From NCBI GenBank assembly GCA_029339195.1, contig JAPTJF010000082.1, positions 104,221-168,220 on the forward strand: a DNA stretch of 64,000 nucleotides, given 5' to 3'. Below, piece after piece: positions 53,691 to 64,000 of this stretch. Position 1 is the first letter of the stretch. Each line of letters starts with the position of its first letter. The stretch is from Micractinium sp. NFX-FRZ. Taxonomy: Eukaryota > Chlorophyta > Trebouxiophyceae > Chlorellales > Chlorellaceae. The position numbers and the translations under genes are program-made. Below the pieces are notes generated by a model that saw only the letters and a list, made by a program, of their open reading frames with translations, had not been told where the DNA came from and ran no database searches.

Positions 53691-56600
53691 ATGGCGCCCT
53701 TCCTGCCCTCGAGCCTCTACAGCCTGCCTCTGGCGGCGCTGGCCACCCAGCAGCGGGAGACCCAGCAGCCGGCGGCGGTGGTGCCCTCTGTGGCGGAGAG
53801 CAGCGTGAAGCAGCGCTTCCTGATGGGCAACATGATTTCCGCCCCGGCGGAGAAGAAGATCGAGATGTATAGCAAGGTGCGAGGGTTGATGCAGGGCATG
53901 GGGGCGGCCGGAGCGGCCCAGGGGCGGCTAGCACCTAGAGGGCTCGCTCGGAGAGCTGCCACTTGCAGGGTGGCAACGCACAACCCCGCCGAGCAGCAGG
54001 GTTTGAGCGCACGGGTAGTGATGACAACGCCGCCGCCTGCCGCCGCCGCCGCTGCCGCCAGCGAGGGTTTGGCAGCGAGTCGGCCCTGGCAGCAAGGCAT
54101 CCTGTCACCCCTGTGCGTGCTTGCTTTTTTACCGCACATCGTGCTGCAGGACTTCTACCTCGCTTGCAGCCTGGGCGGCATCGTGGCATGCGGCGCCACC
54201 CACACGGCCGTCACTCCGCTGGATGTGGTCAAGTGCAACATGCAGGTGGGTGCAGCAGGCCCGCCTGGCAGGGCTGCCGCTGCCGTGCATGCAGCGCAGG
54301 CAGTAGGCCCGGGCTCTGGCATGTAGCATGTGGAGGCTCTGCACATGGTATTTGAAGGGTGCGGCAGCACATGCGGCGATGCTGCCTGTTGGGCTCCCCG
54401 CATGTTTCAAACTCGTATGCTTCCCTCCCACTCCTCATGTCTGTCTGTCTTTGTGTCTCCCTTCTCTCCCTCCCGACCCACCTACGCTGCCTCCTGTCCC
54501 GCCCCCCCTCCCCCGCAGACCGACCCCAAGACCTACACCGGCATTGCCCAGGGCTTCCGCAAGATTGCAGGGGAGCAGGGCTTCCGCGGCCTCTTCCGAG
54601 GCTGGGTGCCCACCGCATTCGGCTACTCGGCGCAGGGCGCGTTCAAGGCAAGTGGCGCCTTGTGGCGGGGCAGGGGACACGTCAGCAGCCAGCACCCACA
54701 GCAGATGGCAGTGTGCTGGCAGCGGTGGCGGACATGCAGGCAGCTCGTGTGGGGACCTGCCGCTTGCGCCTGGCCTGCCTCTGTTGTGGCCGCGCCTCGC
54801 CTCCCCTGGCCCTCACTGTGCCTACAATGTTTCCGCCCCTGTCCTCCCTCCGCCTGCCTGTTTCCTGCCTGCAGTTCGGCCTGTACGAGTACTTCAAGAA
54901 GTGAGTGCTAGGCCCGCTGAGCTGTCTCTGCTGAGCTGGCAGCTGCCCTGCCGCCCCGCGTGCATGCACTGCACATTCGCCCTGCTGAGGTGCACTGCCG
55001 CTGCGTGTGCGCCCTGCCCTGTCCTGCCCCAACACCCTATTCTCACCTGCCTCTGCTCCCTGCTGTACCGCGCCTCGCCCCCCGCCTGCAGGACGTACTC
55101 TGACATGGCTGGCCCCGAGATGGCCAAGCGCTACCAGAACCTGATCTTCCTGGCGGGCTCCGCCTCCGCCGAGTTCTTTGCCGACATCGCACTCTGCCCC
55201 ATGGAGGCCGTCAAGGTGCGGCGGCAGTGCTGGTGCAGACGGTTGGAGGGTTGTGTGAAATGACATGTGGGTGCTGCTGTTTGTTTGAAGTTCACACACA
55301 CGCCCCACCTGCCCGCTCACCACCCACCCCGCCTACCGCCACCCCTCGCCCGCCCGCCCCGCAGGTCAAGGTGCAGACGGTGCCCGGCTACGCCAAGGGC
55401 CTGGCCGACGGCCTGCCCAAGTTTGTGGCGCAGGAGGGCGTGGGCGGCCTGTTCAAGGGCCTGACGCCGCTGTGGGGCCGCCAGATCCCCTACACCATGA
55501 TGAAGTTCGGTGAGCGAGGCAGGGGAGGGAGGGAGGGGTGGGATGGGAGGGTGCCTGAAGACACGGCTGCATGTGGAGGCAGGCAGCTGGAGGTGCCGGC
55601 GCTGCCGGCGGGAGCCACCAAGCATGTCTCTGCAGGGCAGTACACATGCCATCCACCAGGGCTGAACCACAGCCACAACCACCATCTTTACCCATTTTAT
55701 TCTGCTGCCCGGCTGCCGCACCACGCGTGCTACCTGCGCGGCCCGCTGCTTCTCAGCAAGTAAAACAGAGCTGATTATTACTGTTGCACAGTTTTAAAAC
55801 GCTGACGCAAAATTTCAAGCAGGGCTTTAAGGGATGCGGGGCACATTTGTATCTGATTGCTGAAGCTCATTGCTGCCCGGTAGCTCTTCTCCGGCTGTCG
55901 CTCTCATGGCTTGCAGCCGGGGCAGCCGGGGCAGAGGGCTGCCGCGGGCCGCTCGCCCTCCAGCGGCTTGCGTCCGTGCGCACTGCGGCATGCGGGGCAC
56001 AGGCGCTGCTTGTCGCCCCTGAGCTGCAGGTATGCCCACTCGCCCCAGGGCCCTGGGTCCAGTGTGTGGCACCAGAAGCAGTGCTCCTGCTCTGGTGCTG
56101 CTGGCTGAGCCGCGTGTGTCCCCTCGGCCGCCAGTGCCACGCCCAGCTGCTGCGCTGCGTCTGCCACGCGTGCAGCAGCCCGCTCGGCTGCTGTGCCCAG
56201 TGTGCGGCTGCCAGCTCGGCGGCTTCCCGCATATACTTGGGCTCGTGGCCCTGGGGGTTGGTGGGGTGGAAGAAGGCGGCGATGTACCTGTTGGCATCGT
56301 TCAGGCGCAGGCCTGCCGCCTCTGGGTTGTTGACCACCCCGCGGGCTTGCGGCAGCGCCAGGTCCAGGCTGAGGCTGGCACTGATGCTCTGCGGGTTGCC
56401 GCCGCGGCCGTGCAGCAGGCCACCAGCGCCACCGCTGCCAGCTGCCAGCTCATCCATGAAAACAGCGCCGTCGAGCAGGCTGAGCACCTCGGGCGCTGCT
56501 TCAATCTGCGCCTGTGTGGGCTTGAACATGCGGGGCCTGCCGCCGCGGCCCGGCTGCTGCAGCTTGAAGCTGAGCGGGCGCAAGCTGCCGTCAGGCTCCC

Positions 56601-58372
56601 CTATGTCCAGCAGCAGGCGCAGGCCGGTCGGCACCTCCTGCCCGCTGCTGGTGCGCAGGCAGGGCTGCAGAGTGTGAGAGGTGGAGGGGACAGGGGAAGA
56701 GGTGCAGGAAAGGTGGGAAGTAGCTGGATGCTTAGCTTGGGCATCTGCTTCTTGCTCGCAACACCTGCACGCCTGCCAAACAGAGGGCGTTTTGCACTTT
56801 TGGAAACAGGCTGCTCTGTTGCTGCGCCGTACCTGCTGGTACGCCAGCGCGCCGGTCTTGGCGTCAAAGTGGAAGGGGTTGCCATCCCCAAAGCGCAGCA
56901 CCGCCTCTGCCCCAACCACGCGCCAGACGTTCAGCAGGCTGTGCTGCTTCAGCCACGCATAACCACCCAGCAGCAGGGGGCGGCCCCACTGTTGTTTGCC
57001 GGCAGTGAGCAGCGTGTCGGAAGGGATGTGGATGTGGTGGCGCCCCTGCATGTTGGGCATGGTGGTGCAAGGCGGGCGGTGGCTGTTGATTGTCTGAGGC
57101 GCTTGCCTGCTATCGAAGCCACCAGGTGCCCACCCTTGCTGTTCTGCTGGCTGTTGCTCACCTGCCAGTCCACCCCCTCTGCCAGCTGGGCCACCAGCGG
57201 CAGCAGCTTCCGCCGCTCGGCCGCTGAGAAGCCGGGGCCTGCGTACAGCCGCGCCCGCTGTTTGGCGCCAACGCCCGCCTGCGGGATAGGCAAACGGCAG
57301 CTGCATGGGCACGTGGCTGCAGACGAGCGAGGCCTACGCGCCGCACGCAGGCAGGCAGCTGGAGGTGCCGGCGCTGCCGGCGGGAGCCAACCTCAAGGTT
57401 GATGGACCTGAAGCGCTGCAGCGAAGCGGCCGCACGGTCGGCCAACACTAAACGCTCCGCCTCGGAGCGCTGGCCCCGTTCTCGCTTAGCCTCCGTGCGC
57501 AAGTCCTGCTTGGACGGGCTGAAGCGCTCAGGCGGGTACCAAACCTAAAATGCGCCCAAATTGCGCCCCCCGACCCCCGCTCCCCGCAGGCGCGTTTGAG
57601 AACGTGGTGCAGGCACTGTACAAGTACGCCGTGCCCAAGCCCAAGGCGGAGTGCAGCAAGCCGGAGCAGCTGGCGGTGTCCTTTGCTGCCGGCTACATTG
57701 CCGGCATCTTCTGCGCCGTCGTCTCCCACCCCGCCGACAACCTGGTGTCCAAGATGAACTCGATGAAGGGCGTGCCCGCCGGTGAGCGCTGGGCGGGCTA
57801 GTTGACAGCCCTCGTTGTGCACGTTGAAGGGCGTGCCCATCGACGAGCTGAGGGTTGCAGTGCCGAGCGTCATCCTGCGTGCACGGCTGGGAGTGGTTGT
57901 TGCAGTGCCGAGCATCGTTCTTGCCTGTCTCGACCTGAATTGGACCCCACCCCACCCCACCCTGAGCAGGCGAGATCATCAAGGAGATGGGCTGGATGGC
58001 GCTCTTCACCCGCGGCCTGCCCCTGCGCATCGTCATGATCGGCACCCTCACCGGCCTGCAGTGGGGCATCTACGACGCCTTCAAGGTGGGACAACCCCTC
58101 CCTGCCTGCCTGTTCCGCCTGCCCTGCCAGCCATGAATGCCCTGCCCTGTCGTGCCTGCTGCCTCCGCCCCGACCCACCTGCTTGCTTGCCTGGTGCCTG
58201 GCTGCTGGACTGCTCTGGACATCTGCTGCCTGTTGCACCCTCTTCAGCTGCACTGCCCTCATTTTGCCGGCCGCATGAAAATTGCTGCACCCCGTGCCCC
58301 ATGCACCGTGTGCAGGTGTACGTTGGCCTGCCCACCACCGGCAGCGCGCCCCCCGAGCCCGCTCAGAAGTGA
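53691..58372 (+). CDS. Mitochondrial phosphate carrier (SLC25A3 type)
   Basis: An inner-membrane carrier importing phosphate with protons for ATP synthesis. About nine exons (first 53691-53876, last ending TGA 58370-58372) encode roughly 356 residues. It has three mitochondrial-carrier repeats. The first has THTAVTPLDVVKCNMQ, with GFRGLFRGWVPTAFGYSAQGAFKFGLYEYFK. The second has CPMEAVKVKVQT, with GLFKGLTPLWGRQIPYTMMKF. The third has VVSHPADNLVSKMNSMKG, with TRGLPLRIVMIGTLTGLQW. The Px[D/E]xx[K/R] motifs are PLDVVK, PMEAVK and PADNLV; the third ends in Val, as is usual for phosphate carriers. The N-terminal 55 residues could be a presequence. Intron 55510-57589 is far longer than the others and holds an opposite-strand gene. 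Confidence 0.92.
55577..57389. repeat. 41-bp direct repeats flanking the nested gene
   Basis: Bases 55577-55617 and 57349-57389 are identical over 41 bp (AGGCAGGCAGCTGGAGGTGC...GGGAGCCA), in the same orientation, inside one carrier intron. They bracket most of the opposite-strand gene. Confidence 0.95.
55904..57544 (-). CDS. Opposite-strand hypothetical gene nested in carrier intron (5' end missing)
   Basis: Minus-strand exons with protein-like content and good splice sites: 57544 to about 57392 (WYPPERFSPSKQDLRTEAK), about 57279-57162 (FSAAERRKLLPLVAQLAEGVDW), about 57105-56835 (MPNMQGRHHIHIPSDTLL, FGDGNPFHFDAKTGALAYQ) and about 56660-55904 (RMFKPTQAQIEAAPEVL, LNDANRYIAAFFHPTNPQG). The C-terminus has Cys pairs like a zinc ribbon (HCFWCHTL, LCPACRS, ALCPGCPGC). 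I do not recognise the family. No start codon is visible, because the first exon begins at an acceptor only about 45 bp from the carrier's next exon. Near 56187-56219 the reading must shift frame by one base to reach the Cys-rich end. It may be a live gene with unseen 5' parts or an inserted, decaying copy. Confidence 0.45.
57764..57960 (+). repeat. Copied exon junction in phosphate-carrier intron
   Basis: The exon end GAAGGGCGTGCCCGCCG (donor at about 57781) is echoed at about 57826 (GAAGGGCGTGCCCATCGA). Within the same intron GTTGCAGTGCCGAGC occurs twice (about 57855 and 57898). Confidence 0.75.
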
Positions 58373-59286
58373 GGTGGCCCCCCGGCCGGGGCGCCAGCCT
58401 GGCACAGCCGCCAGCCTGGCAGCCCTCCCTCAGCTTCTCAGCAGCAGCAGCAGCAGCCCTGCGGCACGCCTCCGGCAGCCGCTTCTCAGGCCGCGCGGGG
58501 CTGAGCCCCAGCGCCGGCCGCCCCCAGAAGAACCCTTTTTCGTACCCGTTGTGTGTGTGCCCCTCGTGCACACCGCACCCCTCCCCTCGGTCGCCCCTCC
58601 TGCTCTCCCCCTTTGCCCTCCGGTCGTTCCCTTTGGTGCTTGATGCACTTGCCCCCAACTCATGCCCCTACCCACCTTCCCGCACTGCTTCCGTCCCCTG
58701 GCCCCGGCGCCTTGATGGCTGGCGCTCAGGAGGCATGTTACCAACAATATGCGGTGGATCAGGACACCATCAGCAACCGCGCTGGCAGCAGTGTATCAAG
58801 CCGTATATCACTGGCTAGGTGGTAGGGGCTGTCAGGGCAGTTCACAGCGGTGGCAGCTTGGGAGGGCAGCAGGGGGCCTGCCCAGCGCTCCTCTGCACCG
58901 TGCACATGCATGCCGCCGCTGCGGGCGGCATGGCATGCTCGCCCACCCTGCAGGCCTCGAGCTTACAGCATGCTGTCACCCATACCCATTAAAACATTTC
59001 AAAACATCGAGCGGCTCCCAGCTCAGCTGCGCCCCGTCTGGCGGCGGCGCGTCGTTCCGTGCTCGCGCGACCATCGGAAGCTCCGCAGGTCAATGTGCGA
59101 TGGATCATTTCGTATTGGGGACCTCGGCACGACGCAGTGGGTCGGCGAAGGACCATTCTCCTGCGGCTGGGCTCCGCCGCCGCCGCCGCCGCTGCGTGCA
59201 CGCCCGCTGCTGCTGTGACTAACCACCCGCCTGCTGCTGGCCTTGCTGCCTCGCTGCGTAGGTTGTGAAACCACACCACCCATGCG
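58373..59286. other. Intergenic: carrier 3' side and MYND-gene promoter
   Basis: 914 bp between two plus-strand genes. The first 250 bp are C-rich (3'UTR-like). 58980-59100 is AT-richer. No additional exon was supported. Confidence 0.45.
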
Positions 59287-62200
59287 ATGAGCGACCCTCA
59301 AGCTGCTCCCGCATGGGACCACGTGGCCCGTCTGCTTGCGGCGGTCGCTGCCGGCCTGCGCTTCCCGCCCGCCACACCCCAGGCGCCAGTCATCGCTCTG
59401 AAAGCCGCACACGAGCTGGCTGACTGCTGCGACTGCGTGCCACCCGGTCGCGCGCCCTCAGCAGTAGCCAGGTGCACCAGGCAGCCTGGCGGGCATGGCG
59501 TGATGCAGCAGGATGTGTCTTGCAGCGCGCCGCTGTGTGGGCGTCCGCACCAACCCTCCTGCCGCTGCTCCCCACTCCGTCTCCAGGCGTGTGCCTTGAC
59601 GCTCATAACCCTGCCCTCCTGCGCCCAACCCCTCCCTGCCTCCCAGAGCATTTGCCACGCTGGCAGGCCGCCTGGCAGAGGTGACCAGCGCGGTGCAGCG
59701 GCAGCGGCAGCAGCAGCAGCAGCAGCACGTGCTCCTGGAGAACTCGTCCATCAGCCTGGGCATGTGCGCATCACTGGCCTTTACCATCACTTTCACCCTG
59801 TCCTGTGATGGGCGGCTCGAGCTGAGCGAGGCCGACTGGGTGCGCCTGCTGAGCACGACAGGTATGCGCAGTAGCAGGATGGTGGGAATCTGGGCGCGCT
59901 GCTTGATGTGCTTTGGGTGCTGCAGAGTCGTGGTGGGCTATGTGGCTGTCAGGGTGGCAACCCAGCGGCCATGGGCGCAACCACTGCAGGTGCGCGGCCC
60001 TGTGTAGCGCGGCGGGGGAGGGGCAGGCAGGACAAGCGGGTTGCAGCCCTCAAACATGACAAGCCTGACCCAGCACAGCTTTTGTGCTGGTGACTTGGCA
60101 GTTGTGCTTGGCACCACTCAGCAGGCGCCCATGTGGTGTCTGCGGCTACAGTTGCACCCAGAGCAATATGCGCCAGCCGCTGCCTCCCCACACCCGCCTG
60201 CCCCCTGCCCTTCACCAATGGTACTGCAGCCCTGGTACTGGATGTGGTGCCAGCTCAGATGTTGTACCTCGCCCACCAGGTGGCAGCGGACCCAGCAAAG
60301 CTCCCAGCACTGGCACACCTGATTGAGCTTGCAGCCAAGCCTGTGGGCTTGGTCCACGCCTTGTGCAACGACCCTGAGGGCGCGCGGATGGTGCCGCCCC
60401 GTGCCATCGCCGTGCTGCGAGCGGTGCACCTGCGCCCTGCCAAGCTGGCAGCGTGGGCCGAGGCTGCAGCGCTGGCGGCGGCGTGCGAGATGCGCGCCAC
60501 AGGTGGGCGGGCGACAGGGGGGCAGAGGCGGGGTGCAGTTGGTGCACCATGCTTGCACTGTGCCTGTGCCATTCCACGCAATGTCTGCCCTGTTATACAC
60601 TGGTCTGTGCACGTGCTGCACTGCAGGACGCTGCGCCCCCCCAGCAAACCTGCTGCCCACGCTGCACAGCGTCGCCAGCTTCCCTGCGCGCTCCGACACG
60701 TTTGCGGAGCGCCCCAGCGCACGGCGTGCTTTGGTCATGCTGGGCGCGCTGTGCCTGATGGCGGGCGAGCCACACATTGGCGCAGCTGACGGCAGCCAGG
60801 ATGACAGCTTGGCACACCTCGCAGATGCTGCTGAGATGCTCGCAGCACACAGCCTTGCCGCTGACAGGTGGCAGTACGAACGAGAGGCCTTGAGCACGCA
60901 GGCGCACCCCACGCTTCTGGAAACGGCAGCGGCGCTGGCAGCACGACCACAACGGGAGGCGGGCGGGCACAGCGGCCAGCACACCCCGCTCCTGCTAGCC
61001 CTGCAGGAGCTCCTGTCAATGCTGGTTTCAGACTTGAGCGCTGCCGTCAGTGGGGGGGGCCAGCAGGTAGAGGCGGGCCACCTGCAGCTGCTAGTCCGGC
61101 GGCTGGGCAGCCCCGGTGGGCTGCCGCTGCTGTGCCAGCTGGCAGCTCAGGTGGCAGCAGCCGCGGCGGAGAGCAGCGCGGCCGCAGCGGCAGCAGCAGC
61201 AGGGGAGGGCAGCGCAGTGGTGCGGCCAGCAGGTGCCAGCTCAGCTAGCGGCGCAGATGGCAGCAGCTTTGGGGCATTGTGCTGGGGGGAGCAGTCGCAC
61301 CAGTGGCAGCTCGTCCTGCAGAGGTGGGCCAGCGCCTGCCAGGGTTTGACGCATCTGGACTTCTCCGACTGCCTGAGGAACCCAAGCACCCACGTGGCCG
61401 CCCTTCGGGCTGCTGAAGCGCTGCTGCGCCTGGCGCCCCACCTGCCGTGGCAGCCGGCAGAAGTGGCAGAAGCGGGGGAGGCAGCAGCAGCAGCGGAGGC
61501 AACAGGGGCAGCGGAGGTAGCAGGCCCAGCGGAGGCAGTGGACGGCGGCAGCGTGGGGCAGCGCTACCGCACAGCAGCACAAGTGATGGCAGCGGTGGGC
61601 TGCGACGTGCCAACCCTAGCGCGTGGCAGCCACGACGGTCGCTTAGCCCCCAAGTATTCATGCGCCATGCTGGCAGTTGCCGCCTGCGTGCTTTCTTCAG
61701 AGCTGCTGATGCCAGTGGCGGAGTCAGCAGTGCAGACGCAAGCCAGCCCCGCTCCCCGCCTGCAAGCCCTCCACACCCTGTCCACCGCATGCCGCTTTGT
61801 GCACGCGTTGGGGAGCGCGCTGCAGCGGGATGAGCATGTCGACAGCCGTGCTGGCGCCCAGCCAGCGGCCGCCTCAACCTCTGTGCTGGCGCCCGCTGGG
61901 GGGGTAGCAGGGGTGGGGACGCCCATGCTGGCGACAAGGGCCTTGCACCAAAGCGCCCTGGCCGGCCTGGAAGCAGCGGCAGACATCATGCGCAAGCTCA
62001 ACAGCAGCGCCGCAGTTCCGGACGGGGAGCAAGAGGCGGCATCAAGGTGCGGATAGACAGGCTCGTGCTGCCCGCCTGCCCGCTCGCCTGCCTGCTTGCC
62101 TGCCTGCCTGGGCCAAATACTTCCTGGGTTTCGGCAGTACGCCTCCTACACGCACAGGGGGCTCACTGCTCCGCCCCCTGCCTCCCCTGCCCTGCCTCTT

Positions 62201-63635
62201 TCTAGGCGGCTGGAGTGCGGCCTGCTGCTGTACCTGCCTGCCCTGCGCGCGCTGCCCCCCCTCCCGCCAGGCAGCGCGTGTCTGGTGGCAACAGTGCGCC
62301 GCATCGCAGTGTTGCGGGGCATGCTGGAGGAGGCTGCGCTGGCCCCGCTGTGGCGCGCGCTGCTGAGTCAGCATGACGGTGCGGCAGCAGCAGCCGGTGG
62401 CGTGGACGCTCTGCAGCTGCTGGCAGAGGCAGCTGCTGCTGCTCTCGAGGTGAGGCGGCTGTGCTGGGACTGAGGAGCCTGCCTGGAGTTGCCGGGGGCC
62501 TGCAGTGTGGGCCAGGGGAGATGGAAGCTTAAGAACGGTTGACAGCGCTCGTGAGCGTGGCTAGGAGTGCACTCAATGAGATGTTGAAAGTCAACAGCAG
62601 GGGCTGCCTGCGGTGCGGCTGTGATCACAACACGTCACGTCCTTCCCGTTGCATCCATCGAGGCTCTCCTGCACTCCCACTCACACCGCCCCTCCCCCGG
62701 CCCCTCTCCCCCCTTTCAGATGTACTGCAATGCGTGCTCAGACGTAGCCCAGCCCCCCAGCCTGGCCCCGTGCGAAGGTCCGCTACGCATGCTGGCAGCA
62801 GCTGCTGAGCTGGAGCCTGCTGTGGTTGCCAGGCTGGCACAGCTGTTCGATCTGATGGACCTGCTGCGCTGGGCGGCCTCCTGGCTGGCAGTGGCAGTAG
62901 AACAGCCATCGTGCACCGAGCAGGTGGGTGGGCAATTTGTTTTAAACAACTAATTTATATATGCAGCATGCACTTTCGGACCTGCTACTGTGCATGCGGT
63001 AGGGCTCAGCATAGGCAGGGTGCAGGTGCTGACCCAGCTTGAGGGTTTGAAGGATAACTCGTGTGCAGTTATCTTTCTTTCAGCCTCAGGCATGGCCTCT
63101 GCTAATGATGCTCCTCCGCGCTCTGTCCTTTCCTTGACTGCAGGACCAATGCTCGCATGAAGCAGCTCGGAGCCTGCTTGCGCCGCTGGCATCTCGCCTG
63201 CCTGCCAGCCAGGAGCAGCGCGAGCGCCTGCGGCCATACCTGGAGGGGCGGGCGACTGGGGAGGGCAGGGCAGCCGCCTTCCGAGCGCTGTCTGAGGTTC
63301 TGGCCTCGGCACGTGTGCAGCACAGCGTGGAGGGCTGGCAGCAGCAGCAGCAGCAGGAGCAGCAGGAGCAGCCCATAGCACGGGCACCCAAGCCGCAGCC
63401 GAGCCGCGAGGCACAACAGCTGGCTGTGCAGCGGGCGCAGGCGCTGGCGCTGCGCAAGTGCGGCAACCCGCAGTGCTCTGTGCTGGGCCCGGGGCCCAGC
63501 GAGGCGGACAGCAGGGGCAAGCTGTGCAGCGGCTGCAAGGTGGTGCGCTTCTGCTGCCAGGGTTGCAGCAAGGCGGAGTGGCCGGCACACAAGCTGGCCT
63601 GCCGACAGCTGGCGGCGGGTGCAGCAGCGAGGTAG
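59287..63635 (+). CDS. Large helical protein with C-terminal MYND zinc finger
   Basis: Seven exons, 59287-59471, 59647-59861, 60230-60502, 60627-62046, 62206-62449, 62720-62923 and 63144-63635, are in phase and give 1,010 residues. The first 900 residues are Ala/Leu-rich and helical with no recognised domain, plus Gln runs (QRQRQQQQQQ and a second near the C-terminus). The MYND finger at about residues 950-1000 has all eight ligands in CGNPQC...LCSGC...FCCQGCSKAEWPAHKLAC. MYND fingers bind proteins, often as adaptors in transcription or chromatin complexes. No SET domain is present, so it is not a SMYD methyltransferase. ATG 59287 is the first in-frame ATG. Confidence 0.8.
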
Positions 63636-64000
63636 GAGCGAGTGTTGGCTTGGCTCATGCATGCAAGATGGACGTGCATGGCAACATGTGAATTGCATCT
63701 GTAAGCTGGAAGCATGGGTGAACCACCGGGCTCTGTGGTGCGGCAATGCGCAGGCCTGTCGATTTGCTGCGGCAACAGCGCGGCGGTGGTGTAACTGGTC
63801 ACCCCAGCAGCTCTTGACACATGGAGGGCTGCTGAGCCACTCCGATTTGATGCCAGCAGGGCCATGGGCAGCGCAGCCGCTGCCCTCAACAGGCCTCCAT
63901 GTGTTCGGCAGTGTGCGCTTTTGCCGAGCGTCGGCGGTGGCGGCGGCGGAGGAAGGGCTGCATCCAGCTCACCCCAGCAGCTTTTGACACATGGAGGGCT
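63636..64000. other. Downstream of MYND gene; 31-bp direct repeat at window end
   Basis: No gene seen. ACCCCAGCAGCTCTTGACAC and the bases after it (63800-63830) recur at 63970-64000 with one mismatch, 170 bp apart. The second copy runs into the window edge. Confidence 0.7.
63700..63704 (+). promoter_or_regulatory. TGTAA poly(A) signal of MYND gene
   Basis: The algal signal TGTAA lies 65 nt after the MYND-gene stop, a normal distance. No other candidate is closer. Confidence 0.45.

Noticed and set aside
55867..57312. A 481-codon open frame on the minus strand in the carrier intron as one uninterrupted gene
   Set aside because: It reads through clear GT-AG introns (for example 56835 to 56660) and ends in a frame that lacks the Cys-rich C-terminus. 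A spliced model fits better.

Overview
The window is nuclear DNA of a green alga, most like a Chlorella-type trebouxiophyte (inferred). Four things point there: very high GC; dense short GT-AG introns (up to about 33 per gene); introns full of GC-rich microsatellites and minisatellites; and plant- or alga-type proteins (a BAHD acyltransferase, a plant-signature topoisomerase I, a plastid-style EamA transporter, a MYND protein). Nothing bacterial, plasmid-like or viral was seen. Exon models were built by hand from splice sites and reading phase; coding phase closes to an intact stop in nearly all of them.

Layout. 1-616 (+) is the 3' end of an unrecognised gene. 1109-4901 (+) is a 13-exon BAHD acyltransferase. 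5242-6220 (-) is a KCTD/BTB protein. 6973-10418 (-) fuses a BRCT domain to a TDP2-like DNA-end phosphodiesterase. 11287-25204 (-) is a complete pyruvate carboxylase. 25703-27334 (+) is a sulfotransferase-like protein. 27626-29952 (-) is an F-box/LRR protein, with a decayed copy of its 3' end at 30491-30662. 32172-34902 (-) is an EamA/DMT transporter, divergent from an Alr4036-type FMN-binding PNPOx protein (35229-36708, +). 37045-38997 (-) is a START-domain protein. 40182-41540 (+) is an ankyrin-repeat protein. 42502-51080 (-) is DNA topoisomerase IB. 51686-53381 (-) is a CCDC96/FAP184-type coiled-coil protein, divergent from a mitochondrial phosphate carrier (53691-58372, +). A 2.1-kb intron of the carrier holds an opposite-strand gene or pseudogene. 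59287-63635 (+) is a large MYND-finger protein.

The genes are ordinary separate eukaryotic transcription units, not an operon. Several are divergent pairs with 310-500 bp between starts, or convergent pairs with 290-340 bp between stops. The BRCT-TDP2 and topoisomerase I genes both concern DNA-topoisomerase and strand-break biology, but they are about 32 kb apart.

Two things stand out. The first is the BRCT + TDP2 fusion, which puts a polymerase-lambda-like NHEJ recruitment domain on a 5'-tyrosyl-DNA phosphodiesterase. The second is a recurring pattern in which introns of the pyruvate carboxylase and topoisomerase I genes carry diverged tandem copies of the neighbouring exon-intron junction, usually 80-120 bp from the real one. 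Many keep a usable splice site, and one would be an in-frame 51-nt cassette exon.
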